A stretch of DNA of 55,689 nucleotides from Prochlorococcus sp. AG-315-I14 (GCA_003283665.1 QBWF01000005.1:1-55689), one strand, 5' to 3'. Shown: positions 1 to 10,009, counted from the stretch's first letter. Translations and numbers: made by a program. Notes: generated from the letters alone by a model not told the origin.

Positions 1-2150
1 AGTTCTTCTCCTGTTCTTTCGTCTCTACAATTCCATGAAAGTAAAAGATGTTGTCGCGATGAGATTAAGGCTTCTAGTAGTGAATAACGATCTTTATCAT
101 TTTGATTTGGATCACCTAGTTCCCAGCCTTTTTCAAGGATATTAAAACTAGTTCTAGAATTACTTCGTGGGAAGGATTTTCCTTCAAGACCCATGATTAC
201 GATGACGCGATGTGGTATTGCTCTCATTGGTTCTAAAGCGCTTATCGTAATCTTCCCAGATCTATGTCCAAATTTTCCACTAGTTGAACTTAGACATTGT
301 GTAATTAGATCTTTGACTACTGAACTATCAACATCTAATTGAAAATCGATTGTCATTTCATCCCAATTGTCTATTATATTTAGAAGTTGTTGTACTTCCC
401 ATATCCAATCTCCTCCATCTCCAAAAAAATCTACAATAATTGATTTTAGAAGAACTACCCATTCGCTACATTTATGAAATTTCCGTAGTTCTTCTATGTA
501 CTTAACTATATTTGTAAGTAAACCCCATGAATTTATTATCTCTAAGTGTGAAATACCATTAGAATATGGAGCTATATCTTTATTAGAATCTCGAACCTCA
601 TTTGGGAATATAATTCCAAGTAACCATCTTTCTAGGCACCAAGATAGACTATGTTCATTTTCACCAAGTCGATCTGATGCGTCAAGCCCCCAAGTGAATC
701 CTGTTTCTTGAAGACTATTGTTAATAGTATCAATTTCTTCAGCGCTGATATTTTGTTGCTTTTGTAATACTGGATTAGAAAGGAGTGAATCAAGGCTTGA
801 GGCAGTTATGCGATTAGAAGAAATATCTAATAATTTTAGGACAAAATGAATGATACCTACTTTATCGCCCTGACTCCTGTCAGTAATTGTCCATGGAAGT
901 TCGATATCAGATGTAGCTAAACTATTAAATACTGAGGCGAAGATTGGTGAATAGCTACTGAGTTGAGGTGTCATTATTAAAATATCTTTTGGCTTTAAGC
1001 TTTTATCATTGGCTAAAAAATTTAATATTTGATCCTTGATTAACTCTACTTGGCGTCTTTGACTAGGTGATTTTAGAAACAGTAATGAGTGGTCGTTCAA
1101 TTCTTTGGTTATAAGAGAATTATTTTCTGAAGATAGTAATTCTTGTTGAAGTTGTTCTAAGAGACTAGGTTCCTGACCTTTATTGATAGCAATATTGGCA
1201 GACAGAGAAAAGAGATCTTGATCTTTCCACTCGCCTAATTGATGCTCTCCGCTTCCTTCTAGAAGCTGTTGAAATTCAGAACCCATTCTACCTAAAGTTG
1301 TTTCAATCCTGGGAGATTCAAGTAACCACCTTCTGTCTGAAGTTGTATTCCATTCATTGCCGTATTGCAATCTACGTTGTTCACATCTTTGCCATAGGTC
1401 ATTACAGGGCGAAATTATAAAAATCTTTATTTCGATTGCCTTAGAAAGTGCTTGGACTAAATCTATTTGTATAGGAGCTAGAGAACTTAGACCAAAGATA
1501 TAAAGATTTTTAGGTAGTTTTAGATTCGAAATATCGTCATATTTTAAAATATTAATTGCCTTATAAACTTGTATACAGAAAGGATCTTTTTTTAACTTTT
1601 TATATAAAAGTTTGAATAATATCACTTGCCATAAGCTGTTCTCATCTACTAAATTCTTCTTCGTGATTGTTTTCAAATCAGACTTTATCCATTCATCTAC
1701 CATCTGAGGTCTAAAGAGGATATATTCATTAAATATATTTGCTAGACTATTAACTAGTTCCCATACATACATATTAATTTGATAACCATCTTGTGGTTGT
1801 TCTTCTAGCCAACTTTTAATAACACTTGCTTCTTCTTCTTTAATTAGTTCTGGTAATAGCTCTATAATATGCCAAACAAGATATTTTTTTTCCCATGGAT
1901 TAGATTCATTGTGATCTATATCTAAAATTATCTTTAGGAGCTTTTTTAAATAGACTCCAGGGAAGGGGAAATTTACTAAGGCATTTATTCCATTGATTAC
2001 TGAAAGTTGTTCGCTTAGCCACCTACTTGAAGGCCAGGAGCTAACAATAATGTCAACTTCGTCTGTTATAGCTGGAGGATCTAAGCGAAGCTCTTGTCCT
2101 AAAACCTCGGATAACCATTCAGCCTTATTACTACGATAGATCGTTAGCAA
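1..2150 (-). CDS. recC: Exodeoxyribonuclease V gamma subunit RecC (partial, 3' end outside window)
   Basis: An open frame runs from a TTG start at 2150 to the left edge (about 716 codons of a protein usually over 1000 aa). It begins MLTIYRSNKAEWLSEVL, and the early FPFPG stretch and a later block around HLLLSWNCRDERTGE match the RecC helicase-like fold. RecC is the subunit of RecBCD that recognises Chi and processes double-strand breaks. The preceding block with the VIVIMGLEG and KDRYSLLEAL segments is also RecC-like. The C-terminus lies beyond the window. The TTG start is chosen because the family-like N-terminus begins there; no strong ribosome site is visible. Confidence 0.85.
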   Translation of the reverse strand, partial: MLTIYRSNKAEWLSEVLGQELRLDPPAITDEVDIIVSSWPSSRWLSEQLSVINGINALVNFPFPGVYLKKLLKIILDIDHNESNPWEKKYLVWHIIELLPELIKEEEASVIKSWLEEQPQDGYQINMYVWELVNSLANIFNEYILFRPQMVDEWIKSDLKTITKKNLVDENSLWQVILFKLLYKKLKKDPFCIQVYKAINILKYDDISNLKLPKNLYIFGLSSLAPIQIDLVQALSKAIEIKIFIISPCNDLWQRCEQRRLQYGNEWNTTSDRRWLLESPRIETTLGRMGSEFQQLLEGSGEHQLGEWKDQDLFSLSANIAINKGQEPSLLEQLQQELLSSENNSLITKELNDHSLLFLKSPSQRRQVELIKDQILNFLANDKSLKPKDILIMTPQLSSYSPIFASVFNSLATSDIELPWTITDRSQGDKVGIIHFVLKLLDISSNRITASSLDSLLSNPVLQKQQNISAEEIDTINNSLQETGFTWGLDASDRLGENEHSLSWCLERWLLGIIFPNEVRDSNKDIAPYSNGISHLEIINSWGLLTNIVKYIEELRKFHKCSEWVVLLKSIIVDFFGDGGDWIWEVQQLLNIIDNWDEMTIDFQLDVDSSVVKDLITQCLSSTSGKFGHRSGKITISALEPMRAIPHRVIVIMGLEGKSFPRSNSRTSFNILEKGWELGDPNQNDKDRYSLLEALISSRQHLLLSWNCRDERTGEE

Positions 2151-2229
2151 TGGTCAAAACCTATGTTTAACATGGGTTGAATTGGCTTGATTTAGTCCTT
2201 TGCGTATTAAATACAATCATTGGATTTAT

Positions 2230-2961
2230 TTATAAATTATTTTTCCTTGGATTTAGAATTAGATTTTTCATTTCTCTTACTGCTTGAGTTAATCCCACTG
2301 CTAAAGCTCTTGAAATAATTGTATGACCAATATTTAGTTCTTCCATCCCTTCAATTGCTGCTATTGGTTCTACATTTTGATAAGTTAAACCATGACCAGC
2401 ATTAACTCTCAGACCGTATGTTTTGGCCTTAGCCGTGTTTTCTTTAAGTATTGATAATTGCAGTTCTCTATCTTTGTATTTTGTACTTGCATACTTCCCT
2501 GTATGAAGTTCAACCCAGCCGGCTTTGATTTCTGCAGAAATTTCTAATATTTCCTGTATGGGATCAACAAAAAGGCTTACAGGGATTTGTTCATCGTATA
2601 ACTTTTGGATTGTTTCTTTTAGTTTATTTTTGCTCTTGATTACATCAAGTCCACCTTCTGTTGTGACTTCCTCTCTTCTCTCAGGAACCAAGGTGACCAT
2701 ATCTGGTTTGACTTTTAATGCGATTGAAGTCATTTCTTCAGTGGCTGCCATTTCGAGGTTTAGACGAGAATGTACTGTTTCCTTAAGGAGTTTTAGATCT
2801 CTGTCCTGAATATGCCTTCTATCTTCTCTTAAGTGAATCGTTATTCCATCGGCACCTCCTAATTCAGCTAAAAGAGCCATTGGTACTGGATCAGGCTCAA
2901 ATGTTTTTCGTGCCTCCCTTACATTTGCAATATGGTCGATGTTTACACCAAGACTTGCCAT
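2230..2961 (-). CDS. pdxJ: Pyridoxine 5'-phosphate synthase
   Basis: The 243-aa protein has the length of PdxJ. It opens with [18 protein letters not shown], the family signature, followed by [45 protein letters not shown] and the C-terminal [13 protein letters not shown] phosphate-binding end. PdxJ condenses 1-deoxy-xylulose 5-phosphate with 3-amino-2-oxopropyl phosphate to give pyridoxine 5'-phosphate, the last step of DXP-dependent vitamin B6 synthesis, in the cytosol. It lies 79 bp downstream of the recC start on the same strand and diverges from the acyltransferase gene at 3099. The ATG start gives a full-length product. Confidence 0.96.
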   Translation of the reverse strand: MASLGVNIDHIANVREARKTFEPDPVPMALLAELGGADGITIHLREDRRHIQDRDLKLLKETVHSRLNLEMAATEEMTSIALKVKPDMVTLVPERREEVTTEGGLDVIKSKNKLKETIQKLYDEQIPVSLFVDPIQEILEISAEIKAGWVELHTGKYASTKYKDRELQLSILKENTAKAKTYGLRVNAGHGLTYQNVEPIAAIEGMEELNIGHTIISRALAVGLTQAVREMKNLILNPRKNNL

Positions 2962-3098
2962 TGGAAAAATAAATACAGGTTGAGTGTATGCCTAAATGAA
3001 TGATAAGCTCAGCCGCTGTAGTAACTGCCCAGTTAGATGCTTAATAGTAACGCCTTCACATTATCTTCTTAACAATACGATTTTATATTGAGGGTACT

Positions 3099-3779
3099 TT
3101 GCCCGTAGTCAATCGAGAAAAAAGTATATGTCTTGGTATAGATCCCTTTTGGAGTCGGTTAGCAATGCTTGCGACTCAGGATATTGCTTTGAAGAATTTT
3201 TTTCGAAGAAGAATAGTAATTGGGAGTGAATTCTTACCTTTGAATGGGGCTGTAGTTTTAGCTCCTACTCACAGATCAAGATGGGATGCTTTGATGCTGA
3301 CAATGGCAGCTGGCAGAAGGGTTACAAAAAGAGATTGTAGATATATGGTTACTCGGTCTGAAATGAGAGGTTTACAAGGTTGGTTCTTAAATAGAATGGG
3401 TTGTTTTCCTATTGATCAGGGACGCCCATCATTAAATAGTCTTAGATATGCAGTGGATTTGTTGATCTCACAGCAACAACTTGTAGTTTTTCCCGAAGGG
3501 AAGATAAATCGATTAGGTGAATCAATAAAGCTAAAAAGAGGTTTAGTTCGTTTAGCTCAACTTGCTTCTAACAAGGGAATTGATATTCATGTTGTCCCAG
3601 TAGGTCTTGCTTACAGCGAAGTGATTCCAAAACTACGAGGATCAGCAGCGATTTGTTTCTCAAACCCATTAATACTTTCCAAAACAGGTCAGCAATCATC
3701 CTCTGATTTTAATATTGAACTTTCCGAAAGAATGCATGCGGCTGAGAAAGCGGCCCTCTTGGCAGTTGGTAGAAAATAA
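3099..3779 (+). CDS. plsC: 1-acyl-sn-glycerol-3-phosphate acyltransferase family protein
   Basis: The 226-aa PlsC/LPLAT-fold protein has the acyltransferase H-x4-D box as THRSRWDA (about residues 57-64) and the substrate-binding block VVFPEGKINR (about residues 128-137). The family transfers a fatty acyl group to lysophosphatidic acid in phospholipid synthesis; exact substrate is not shown. There is no long membrane anchor. The start is a TTG at 3099; the next in-frame ATG (3162) would remove the family-like segment LGIDPFWSRLAM, so TTG is preferred. bolA and grxD follow on the same strand. Confidence 0.85.
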   Translation: MPVVNREKSICLGIDPFWSRLAMLATQDIALKNFFRRRIVIGSEFLPLNGAVVLAPTHRSRWDALMLTMAAGRRVTKRDCRYMVTRSEMRGLQGWFLNRMGCFPIDQGRPSLNSLRYAVDLLISQQQLVVFPEGKINRLGESIKLKRGLVRLAQLASNKGIDIHVVPVGLAYSEVIPKLRGSAAICFSNPLILSKTGQQSSSDFNIELSERMHAAEKAALLAVGRK

Positions 3780-3823
3780 TTTGGCAATTAAAGTTAAGTT
3801 GCATTGTTCTTTATTTTTGATAC

Positions 3824-4054
3824 ATGCTTACATCAACAGAAGTAATTGCCTCAATCAAAAAAGCACTTCCAGATGCTTTGATTAATGTTAAAGATATGGG
3901 AGGTGGTGATCATCTTGAGGTAGATGTGATTTCTAAAAGATTTTCTGGCTTGTCTCTTGTGCAGCAACACCAAATTGTATATGGGGCACTCAAAAACGAA
4001 TTAAAATCCGAAGCAATTCATGCATTGGCTTTAAAAACTTCAACTCCTTCTTGA
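3824..4054 (+). CDS. bolA: BolA family iron-sulfur regulator
   Basis: The 76-aa protein is a compact BolA domain: N-terminal helix ([10 protein letters not shown]), the DHLEVDV strand and [16 protein letters not shown], followed by [10 protein letters not shown] with the conserved C-terminal His. BolA proteins bind [2Fe-2S] clusters with monothiol glutaredoxins. Here the glutaredoxin gene starts 11 nt downstream, so the two are almost certainly co-transcribed and act together in Fe-S trafficking or iron sensing. Confidence 0.92.
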   Translation: MLTSTEVIASIKKALPDALINVKDMGGGDHLEVDVISKRFSGLSLVQQHQIVYGALKNELKSEAIHALALKTSTPS

Positions 4055-4065
4055 TTACTTTATTT

Positions 4066-4389
4066 ATGGAATCCCAAACTCGCTCAAAAATAGAACTGTT
4101 GATTAGTTCAAATCCCGTTTTTGTTTTTATGAAAGGCAATAAGTTAATGCCTCAATGTGGTTTTTCCAACAATGTGGTCCAAATATTAAATTCTTTGGGA
4201 ATAAATTTTGAAACTTTTGACGTCCTGTCTGATATGGATATTCGTGAAGGGATAAAAGAGTATTCAAATTGGCCCACCATCCCCCAAGTGTATGTAAAGG
4301 GCGAATTCTTAGGAGGCTCTGACATTTTGATATCCATGTATAACTCTGGAGAATTGAAAGAAAAACTTGAAATTGCTCTTGCTTCATAA
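4066..4389 (+). CDS. grxD: Monothiol glutaredoxin (CGFS type)
   Basis: The single glutaredoxin domain of 107 aa has the CGFS active site in LMPQCGFSNNVVQIL, the preceding VFVFMKGNK strand and the glutathione-binding WPTIPQVYVKGEFLGGSDI. CGFS glutaredoxins carry bridging [2Fe-2S] clusters with glutathione and partner BolA. A TTG at 4051 lies upstream in frame and overlaps the bolA stop, but the ATG at 4066 gives the usual MESQTR-like start. Confidence 0.93.
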   Translation: MESQTRSKIELLISSNPVFVFMKGNKLMPQCGFSNNVVQILNSLGINFETFDVLSDMDIREGIKEYSNWPTIPQVYVKGEFLGGSDILISMYNSGELKEKLEIALAS

Positions 4390-4411
4390 ACGTTTACTTT
4401 TATGTTCATTC

Positions 4412-4678
4412 CTAAATTTCTTTTTGAAAAAATAAGTCATTTATATTTCCATCTGGACCTATAAAGCTTGAAGGATCCATGATCCATCTATCTATTATTG
4501 CTTCCAATTTCTCTTGATCACGAGAACCTAATCTATTGCAATTCCTCAGAGAATGTAAGTATCCATCTGCATAGAGCCTTAGTTCTGAAGGCGTGTGATA
4601 CCTACTAGTTAGCTCTTGACAAGCATCACAAATTGATTGGAAATGCTTGATTGCTTCTGGGTCGTCAAAAGATGTCAT
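4412..4678 (-). CDS. Small conserved cyanobacterial protein, DUF6761-like
   Basis: The 88-aa acidic soluble protein contains SELRLYADGYLHSLRNCNRL and a C-terminal RWIMDPSSF. I associate this LRLY-x-DGYL-x-xLR pattern with the cyanobacterial DUF6761 family; function is unknown. It is convergent with grxD, with only 22 bp between the stops. The family name is from memory of the pattern. Confidence 0.7.
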   Translation of the reverse strand: MTSFDDPEAIKHFQSICDACQELTSRYHTPSELRLYADGYLHSLRNCNRLGSRDQEKLEAIIDRWIMDPSSFIGPDGNINDLFFQKEI

Positions 4679-4766
4679 GGTTTGCTAAGAGACAAGCTAT
4701 TGTTGGCAGCTTGTGAACAGTGTGCTTTAAAATCTTTTTTAGTCTAAGGGTGCTATTTTCTAGCCT

Positions 4767-5531
4767 GTGACATCAATACCTGCAGAACAACTTGCAACTG
4801 AGCAAATCCCAGGAACTTCTCCTGGAGGGCTAACTGCTCAGGGCACCACGCAATCACCTTCAAAGGTGCTTGTGGTTGAACCCCATCCCACCTTACGTAC
4901 TGTATTAGTGCAAAGGCTGAGACAAGATGGGCAACTTGCAGCAGCAGTAGGCTCTGCTGAAGAGGCTGTCGATCTTTGTAGAGATCAATCACCTGATTTA
5001 TTAGTTAGTGCAGAGTTGCTGGAAAAAAGCTCTGCTCTTCGCTTAGCTCAACAGTTAGGTTGTTCAGTAATTGTTTTAACGGCCAGAACAGGAGTAGAAC
5101 CTGTCGTAGGCCTTCTTGATGATGGTGCTGACGATGTTTTAAGAAAGCCTTTTGGACTAGAAGAATTAGCTGCAAGATGTAGAACTTTACTAAAAAGAGG
5201 AAGAATTGGTCTGCAAGAGAGAGTTACCGTTGGCCCCTTAGAAGTTCACCTTTTACTTAGACAGGTCACACTTAGGGAGAAACCTGTGGAACTTAGCCCA
5301 AGGGAGTTTGCCTTGCTTTGCGCTTTATTGATGCCTCCTGGAATGGTAAGAAGTCGGCATGAATTATTGCGAATGGCATGGCCTCCTTTTAGTGGTGGTC
5401 CTCGCTCTGTAGATACTCAAGTCCTTACTCTTAGAAGAAAGCTAGAACAAGCTGGTCTTGGCGATGGAGGCGGCATTACTACTGTTCGTCAACAGGGATA
5501 TCGCTTTAGTCTTGATAATTTGCCTTCTTAA
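4767..5531 (+). CDS. OmpR/PhoB-type response regulator with an atypical receiver lacking the phospho-Asp
   Basis: The 254-aa protein has a receiver (about residues 33-144) and a winged-helix DNA-binding domain (about 150-250: LSPREFALLCALL, RSVDTQVLTLRRKL, VRQQGYRF). The receiver keeps the LTA threonine region and the LRKPF lysine. The acidic pocket is VVEPHP instead of VVDDEP, and the strand that normally ends in the phosphorylated Asp reads PDLLVSAELL, with Ala (about residue 82) at that place. It is therefore probably phosphorylation-independent, like NblR-type atypical regulators; identity with NblR is not established. Start is GTG at 4767. Confidence 0.85.
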   Translation: MTSIPAEQLATEQIPGTSPGGLTAQGTTQSPSKVLVVEPHPTLRTVLVQRLRQDGQLAAAVGSAEEAVDLCRDQSPDLLVSAELLEKSSALRLAQQLGCSVIVLTARTGVEPVVGLLDDGADDVLRKPFGLEELAARCRTLLKRGRIGLQERVTVGPLEVHLLLRQVTLREKPVELSPREFALLCALLMPPGMVRSRHELLRMAWPPFSGGPRSVDTQVLTLRRKLEQAGLGDGGGITTVRQQGYRFSLDNLPS

Positions 5532-5556
5532 ATTTTAAAAGCAATAAATTAAATTT

Positions 5557-7119
5557 TTATTCAGGAAGTTTCCAGGGATTTATTCCAAGTTTGCCCCCTA
5601 TAAGATGAGCGCAGGCAAATCCACTAAAGGCCACGGCATTTAAACCTTGCCCAGGGAAGCAGGAGTCACCGACGCAATAGAGGTCTTGTATATTTGTACT
5701 GTTAAATGGCATTGGAAGTAATCCTGGCAATCTCATTAATGGAATTGGTCCATAGCTACCTTTATGCCTTGAGAGAAACCTTTCATGAGTTTTTGGACTG
5801 CCTATTTCTTTGTGAGTGATATTTTCGCTTAAACCTGGAAATAAATTTTCTAATTTTGCAATAAGTCTGTCTCCATCAATTTTTTTCTTAGCCAGATATT
5901 CTTTATTGGTCAAATGATTCCAGCACTCCATTGAAGAGGGAGTAAATGCATGAACTATGTGATTTTCAGGTGGTGCCAGTGTGGGATCTAAAAGTGTAGG
6001 TATTGATATAAATACGACTCCTTGTTCCTTCTCCATTTTCTTCCAGTTATCTAAAAGTAAGTGATGGCAGTGAGAATCTGAAGGAATTATATCTTTACTT
6101 ACTCCTAAATGAAGGGATAGAAATGAAGGCGATGGTTTATATCTCTTTCTCCACTTTGTCTCAGATTGAGGAATTTGATTTGCTTCAATGAGTGGAGTAC
6201 TAATTCCTTCTCCACCAAATGTATCCCATCTTGTCGCGTTGGATACAATAGTTCGACTGTAAATACTCGTATCATTGTCTAGTAAAACACCTATGGCTTT
6301 CTTGTTCTCTAGCATTATTTTTTTTACTTTAGAATTATATTGAACTTTCCCACCATATCGTTCAATCCCTTTTACAAGTTTTTCTGCAATGGTTCCAACG
6401 CCTCCTTTAGGATAGTTAATACCACCATAATGACGGTCAGAAAAGACCATACCAGCATTTATCATCGGAGTTAAATCGGCAGGCATTACTGACCAGCAAA
6501 AACATTCAATATCAATAAATTTCAATAAGGTGGGATCCTTTATATGTCGCCTGGCTACATCTCCTGCATTGACAGGAAGCCATCGAGCAAGTCCGAGGCA
6601 TGATAATGGGGATTTGAAAAAAACTTTTGCGAGATATGCAGGATCCTCTATCGAAAGTAAAGGCATTGAATCTAGACATTTAAATACATCCCAACATGTG
6701 TCATAAAAACGTTGTATTCCTTTTTTTTCATGGGGAAATAATTTAATCAATTTTGAAATGAATTTTTGATAGTCTCTATCAACAGATATTTCTAGATTGT
6801 CAGGAAGATGGTATGCAAGTTGAGTTGGATCAGCTATTGACTCGCATTCTTCGCCAACATCTGCAAGTGCACGAGTTAGTAAGTTTGTATATCCTTTTTC
6901 TCCAAAACCAAATATCATGGATGCTCCAACATCAAAAGTAAATCCTTTCCTTTTAAATGAGCCTCCACTTCCCCCTGGAATTTTGTATTGCTCTAGTACA
7001 AGAACTTTTGCCCCTTTTGAGGCAAGTTGACTAGCAGTTACTAAACCTCCAAGACCAGAGCCAATAACTATCGAATCCCAATCGTAGGAATCTTCTTTTT
7101 TATTTGTTGAAAGGTTCAT
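5557..7119 (-). CDS. crtH: Carotenoid cis-trans isomerase (prolycopene isomerase)
   Basis: The 520-aa FAD-dependent CRTISO/phytoene-desaturase-family protein has the N-terminal dinucleotide fold SIVIGSGLGGLVTASQLA, EQYKIPGGSGGSF, and the C-terminal FAD block DLYCVGDSCFPGQGLNAVA. These features fit CrtH, which converts poly-cis lycopene to all-trans lycopene for carotenoid synthesis. It reads toward the convergent response-regulator gene; the stops are 25 bp apart. trmFO starts upstream on the same strand. Confidence 0.92.
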   Translation of the reverse strand: MNLSTNKKEDSYDWDSIVIGSGLGGLVTASQLASKGAKVLVLEQYKIPGGSGGSFKRKGFTFDVGASMIFGFGEKGYTNLLTRALADVGEECESIADPTQLAYHLPDNLEISVDRDYQKFISKLIKLFPHEKKGIQRFYDTCWDVFKCLDSMPLLSIEDPAYLAKVFFKSPLSCLGLARWLPVNAGDVARRHIKDPTLLKFIDIECFCWSVMPADLTPMINAGMVFSDRHYGGINYPKGGVGTIAEKLVKGIERYGGKVQYNSKVKKIMLENKKAIGVLLDNDTSIYSRTIVSNATRWDTFGGEGISTPLIEANQIPQSETKWRKRYKPSPSFLSLHLGVSKDIIPSDSHCHHLLLDNWKKMEKEQGVVFISIPTLLDPTLAPPENHIVHAFTPSSMECWNHLTNKEYLAKKKIDGDRLIAKLENLFPGLSENITHKEIGSPKTHERFLSRHKGSYGPIPLMRLPGLLPMPFNSTNIQDLYCVGDSCFPGQGLNAVAFSGFACAHLIGGKLGINPWKLPE

Positions 7120-7162
7120 GAAAATTGGGAGTGGTTTAAATTTGATGTGTTCTTAGGAATTT

Positions 7163-8545
7163 TTATAGTTCTAGTAAAGCTTTTTTTTGTTGATTTATAA
7201 GAATTAAGGCCCTGTCTCGATATTTTTCATATCGCTCACGTTTGTTTTGAATTCTCTTGCTAAGTTCAGGTAATAAACCAAAATTAGCAGGCATAGGTTG
7301 AAAGTGTTTTTTATTTTTAAGACGTGTGCCTGTTTCACTATTACTGACAAAGTTTGTTAAGGCTCCAATCATGGTAGACGTTGGTAAAATAATCGATTTT
7401 TGACCTTTAGCTAATAAAGCTGCATTTGTTCCTGCCAGCCATCCTCCCGCAACAGCCGCAACATAGCCTTCCGTACCTGTGAGTTGTCCGGCTGCAAATA
7501 AAGTTTTTCTTTTTGTAAATTGGAGTGTAGGTTCTATAAGTTTTGGAGATTCAAGAAAAGTATTCCTATGCATAACTCCAAAACGAACAAATTCAGCATT
7601 TGATAATCCAGGAATCATTCTAATTAAACGTTTTTGCTCACTCCATTTTAAATTTGTTTGGAACCCAACGAGATTCCATAATCTCCCTCCTTTATCTTCT
7701 TGTCTTAGTTGAACAACGGCATGTGCTCTTTTTAGCCTTCGCAAATCTTTATCGTTTACATCGCCCCATCTTGGATCCCAAAGTCCTATGGGCTTAAGGG
7801 GACCATAACGCATTGTCTCTATTCCTCTTCTTGCTAGTTCTTCTATTGGAAGACATCCTTCAAAGAAAGTAGCTGAGTTTTTCTCAAAGTCCTTTAATTC
7901 TGCTTGTTTTGCTTTGATTAATTCAGAATAAAAGTTTAGATATGTCTCTTGGTTCATAGGGCAATTAACATAGTCAGCATCACCCTTGTCGTATCTACTT
8001 GCTCGAAAGGCTGTTGAAAAGTCAATACTCTCTCCAGTGATGATGGGACTAGCCGCATCAAAAAAATGACATTCTTTTTCCCCGGTAAAGCTCTTAATAT
8101 TTTCTGCTAGTAATTCGCTAGTAAGAGGCCCTGTTGCTAGAACTGTGATCTGATCTTTTTGGGGAAGAGATTTAATCTCTCTTCTCTCTATTTCTATAAG
8201 AGGATGCGAGGAGAGTTCTTTTGTAATAGCCAAGCTGAATTGACTTCTGTCAACCGCAAGAGCACCTCCTGCAGGTACAGAGTGTTGATCCGCTTTTTTT
8301 ATAACAATTGAATCCAATCGCCTAAGTTCTTCTTGAAGAAGCCCTGCTGCTCTGTCACTGCTAAGCGCACCAAAACTATTACTGCAGACAAGCTCACTAA
8401 ATTCTGAAGTATGATGAGCTGGAGATTTTTTTATCGGGCGCATTTCAGCAAGAGTTACTTTTATTCCAGCTTTTGCTATTTGCCATGCAGCCTCTGATCC
8501 TGCCAGTCCGGCTCCTATAACGATTACTGAAGGCTCTTCTTTCAA
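7163..8545 (-). CDS. trmFO: tRNA (uracil-54-C5)-methyltransferase, folate-dependent
   Basis: The 460-aa protein matches TrmFO: the Rossmann FAD site [58 protein letters not shown], and the C-terminal [20 protein letters not shown]. The enzyme uses methylene-THF and FADH2 to make ribothymidine at position 54 of tRNA. It ends 43 bp upstream of the crtH start on the same strand. Confidence 0.96.
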   Translation of the reverse strand: MKEEPSVIVIGAGLAGSEAAWQIAKAGIKVTLAEMRPIKKSPAHHTSEFSELVCSNSFGALSSDRAAGLLQEELRRLDSIVIKKADQHSVPAGGALAVDRSQFSLAITKELSSHPLIEIERREIKSLPQKDQITVLATGPLTSELLAENIKSFTGEKECHFFDAASPIITGESIDFSTAFRASRYDKGDADYVNCPMNQETYLNFYSELIKAKQAELKDFEKNSATFFEGCLPIEELARRGIETMRYGPLKPIGLWDPRWGDVNDKDLRRLKRAHAVVQLRQEDKGGRLWNLVGFQTNLKWSEQKRLIRMIPGLSNAEFVRFGVMHRNTFLESPKLIEPTLQFTKRKTLFAAGQLTGTEGYVAAVAGGWLAGTNAALLAKGQKSIILPTSTMIGALTNFVSNSETGTRLKNKKHFQPMPANFGLLPELSKRIQNKRERYEKYRDRALILINQQKKALLEL

Positions 8546-8592
8546 CTGTTAGTTAGTTTTATTATGAATAAGTTTAGGTAAATAATATTGGG

Positions 8593-8679
8593 ATGTCTTT
8601 TCATGGTTTTATTAATAGATCTAATGCTCCTCAGAAATTAATGAGTTGGTTGGAAAATAATAACTGTTTATTTTTTTAA
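8593..8679 (+). CDS. Possible 28-aa ORF between trmFO and tRNA-Lys
   Basis: A short ATG frame (MSFHGFINRSNAPQKLMSWL and eight more residues) sits in the 212-bp gap between the divergent trmFO start and tRNA-Lys. There is no recognised family and only a weak ribosome site (TTGGG). It may be chance; listed because nothing else explains this gap. Confidence 0.15.
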   Translation: MSFHGFINRSNAPQKLMSWLENNNCLFF

Positions 8680-8757
8680 TGCTCAAAAAGGAACAATAAC
8701 TTTTAAAGCTTCGACAACGTGATATTTTTCATAAGAAGCACTATTGCATCTTTTTAC

Positions 8758-8829
8758 GGGTCGCTAGCTCAGTGGTAGAGCATCCGGCTTTTAACCGGCT
8801 GGTCCTGAGTTCGAATCTCAGGCGACCCA
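8758..8829 (+). tRNA. tRNA-Lys (anticodon TTT)
   Basis: A 72-nt cloverleaf: acceptor GGGTCGC pairs with GCGACCC, D arm GCTC/GAGC, anticodon loop CTTTTAA giving TTT, T arm with GTTCGAATC, discriminator A. CCA is not encoded. The outermost anticodon-stem pair is a mismatch, the other four pair. Confidence 0.97.
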
Positions 8830-8841
8830 TATTTATTTTTA

Positions 8842-9216
8842 ATGTTTTCAAATAGATCAGTTGATGTGGTTAGTCTTTTAAAAGGATTAAGGCTTTTTTT
8901 GTTTTTCAGCCTTGTCTTTTGCGACTGTCCAGCTGGTAAAGCAGGTATAAATAAGTTCACGACTTTGATTTTTGTTGAAGACTGGTTAATAGAAAGAAAG
9001 ATTGATTTAAGAATGAATGATGTTGAATGTAGAGCATCATTGCCAAGAGATGGGTCTTGGTTTGGTTCCCGAATTAGATTGGGAAATGATGATGAATTGA
9101 TTAAGCCTCGTTGGATTTCTATAGAAGAGGAGAAAATTGGTGCTTTGAGGTTAACTAAAGTTAAAAGGGTGCTTAAAGATTGTCGGTCAGGATTACTTTT
9201 CCTTCTGGGAAAATAA
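8842..9216 (+). CDS. Conserved-looking hypothetical protein
   Basis: This frame of up to 124 aa starts 12 nt after tRNA-Lys. The C-terminal two thirds (VEDWLIERKIDLRMNDVECR, SLPRDGSWFGSRIRLGNDDE, KRVLKDCRSGLLFLLG) is well composed and soluble; the first 35 residues are hydrophobic and less convincing. Translation may start internally, for instance at ATG 9013. No family recognised. Confidence 0.55.
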   Translation: MFSNRSVDVVSLLKGLRLFLFFSLVFCDCPAGKAGINKFTTLIFVEDWLIERKIDLRMNDVECRASLPRDGSWFGSRIRLGNDDELIKPRWISIEEEKIGALRLTKVKRVLKDCRSGLLFLLGK

Positions 9217-9307
9217 TAGGAAAAAAATTGATTTTGTGTTGATGAGACTATAAATACTTTCTAAGTTCTAATTTTCTTGCTCAATTATATATATAGATTT
9301 TTATATT

Positions 9308-9391
9308 ATGAAAAAAGTCTCAGTCTTTACCGCAATTGCTATCAACATATCTTTCTATCTTTGGGCCTTGATGCGCTTACCTTTAAATTAA
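9308..9391 (+). CDS. Tiny membrane-helix ORF, 27 aa
   Basis: ATG at 9308 opens a 27-residue frame, MKKVSVFTAIAINISFYLWA and seven more residues: two lysines, then one hydrophobic helix. Tiny one-helix proteins of this kind are typical of picocyanobacteria, but no homologue is recognised. Confidence 0.35.
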   Translation: MKKVSVFTAIAINISFYLWALMRLPLN

Positions 9392-9580
9392 GTGGAAATT
9401 TATTGTAGGAACTTATATTTTTGAGAGACTCACTTCCCTCGATTCATTTAGAAGTTATTAAAAGATACTTTTTTAAATTTCATTGTTTTTGATGTGTTTC
9501 AACCCTCTTTTTATCCAATAACGCTTAGGGTCACTACTAAGGCACTTAATGCCCAAATGTCTATAAGGGGGAAAAGAAGA

Positions 9581-9910
9581 ATGGTCAAGCAATCATCTTC
9601 AATTACAAGATCTAATTCCCATTGGTTATGGAGATGGGCTGAGCCTGAAAGTGAGCTATCTGTAATTCCAAAATCTAAAACTAAACGTTTAGCTCAACAA
9701 GCAAAATTGGCAAATGTTGACGCTGAAAGAGCTGTCAGTCGTGCATACCAAATGGAATTATCAAGAACCAAGGCTATTGGGGAGGCCATGTTTAAATCAG
9801 GGAAAGCACTTCGTTTTACTCTATCTAGTTCTGGAAGACAATTATTACTTAGGACAGAGGCAGCTCGAAGGCAGTTTGAACCTGGTTATAGAAATAAAAT
9901 CAATTCCTGA
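9581..9910 (+). CDS. Hypothetical basic protein
   Basis: A 109-aa product from ATG 9581, with an AAGGGGGAAAAG ribosome-site-like stretch just upstream; the frame stays open back to a GTG at 9494. The protein is basic and helical (KSKTKRLAQQAKLANVDAER, ELSRTKAIGEAMFKSGKALR), possibly coiled or nucleic-acid-binding. There are no catalytic motifs and no family recognised. Confidence 0.55.
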   Translation: MVKQSSSITRSNSHWLWRWAEPESELSVIPKSKTKRLAQQAKLANVDAERAVSRAYQMELSRTKAIGEAMFKSGKALRFTLSSSGRQLLLRTEAARRQFEPGYRNKINS

Positions 9911-10009
9911 AGCTCATAGTAGCTCTATGATTAAATAAAAATATATCTTCAATAAATTTACATTTTTTTTTTACTCATTATTATATAAAAATATTTTATA
10001 TATGAAAAG

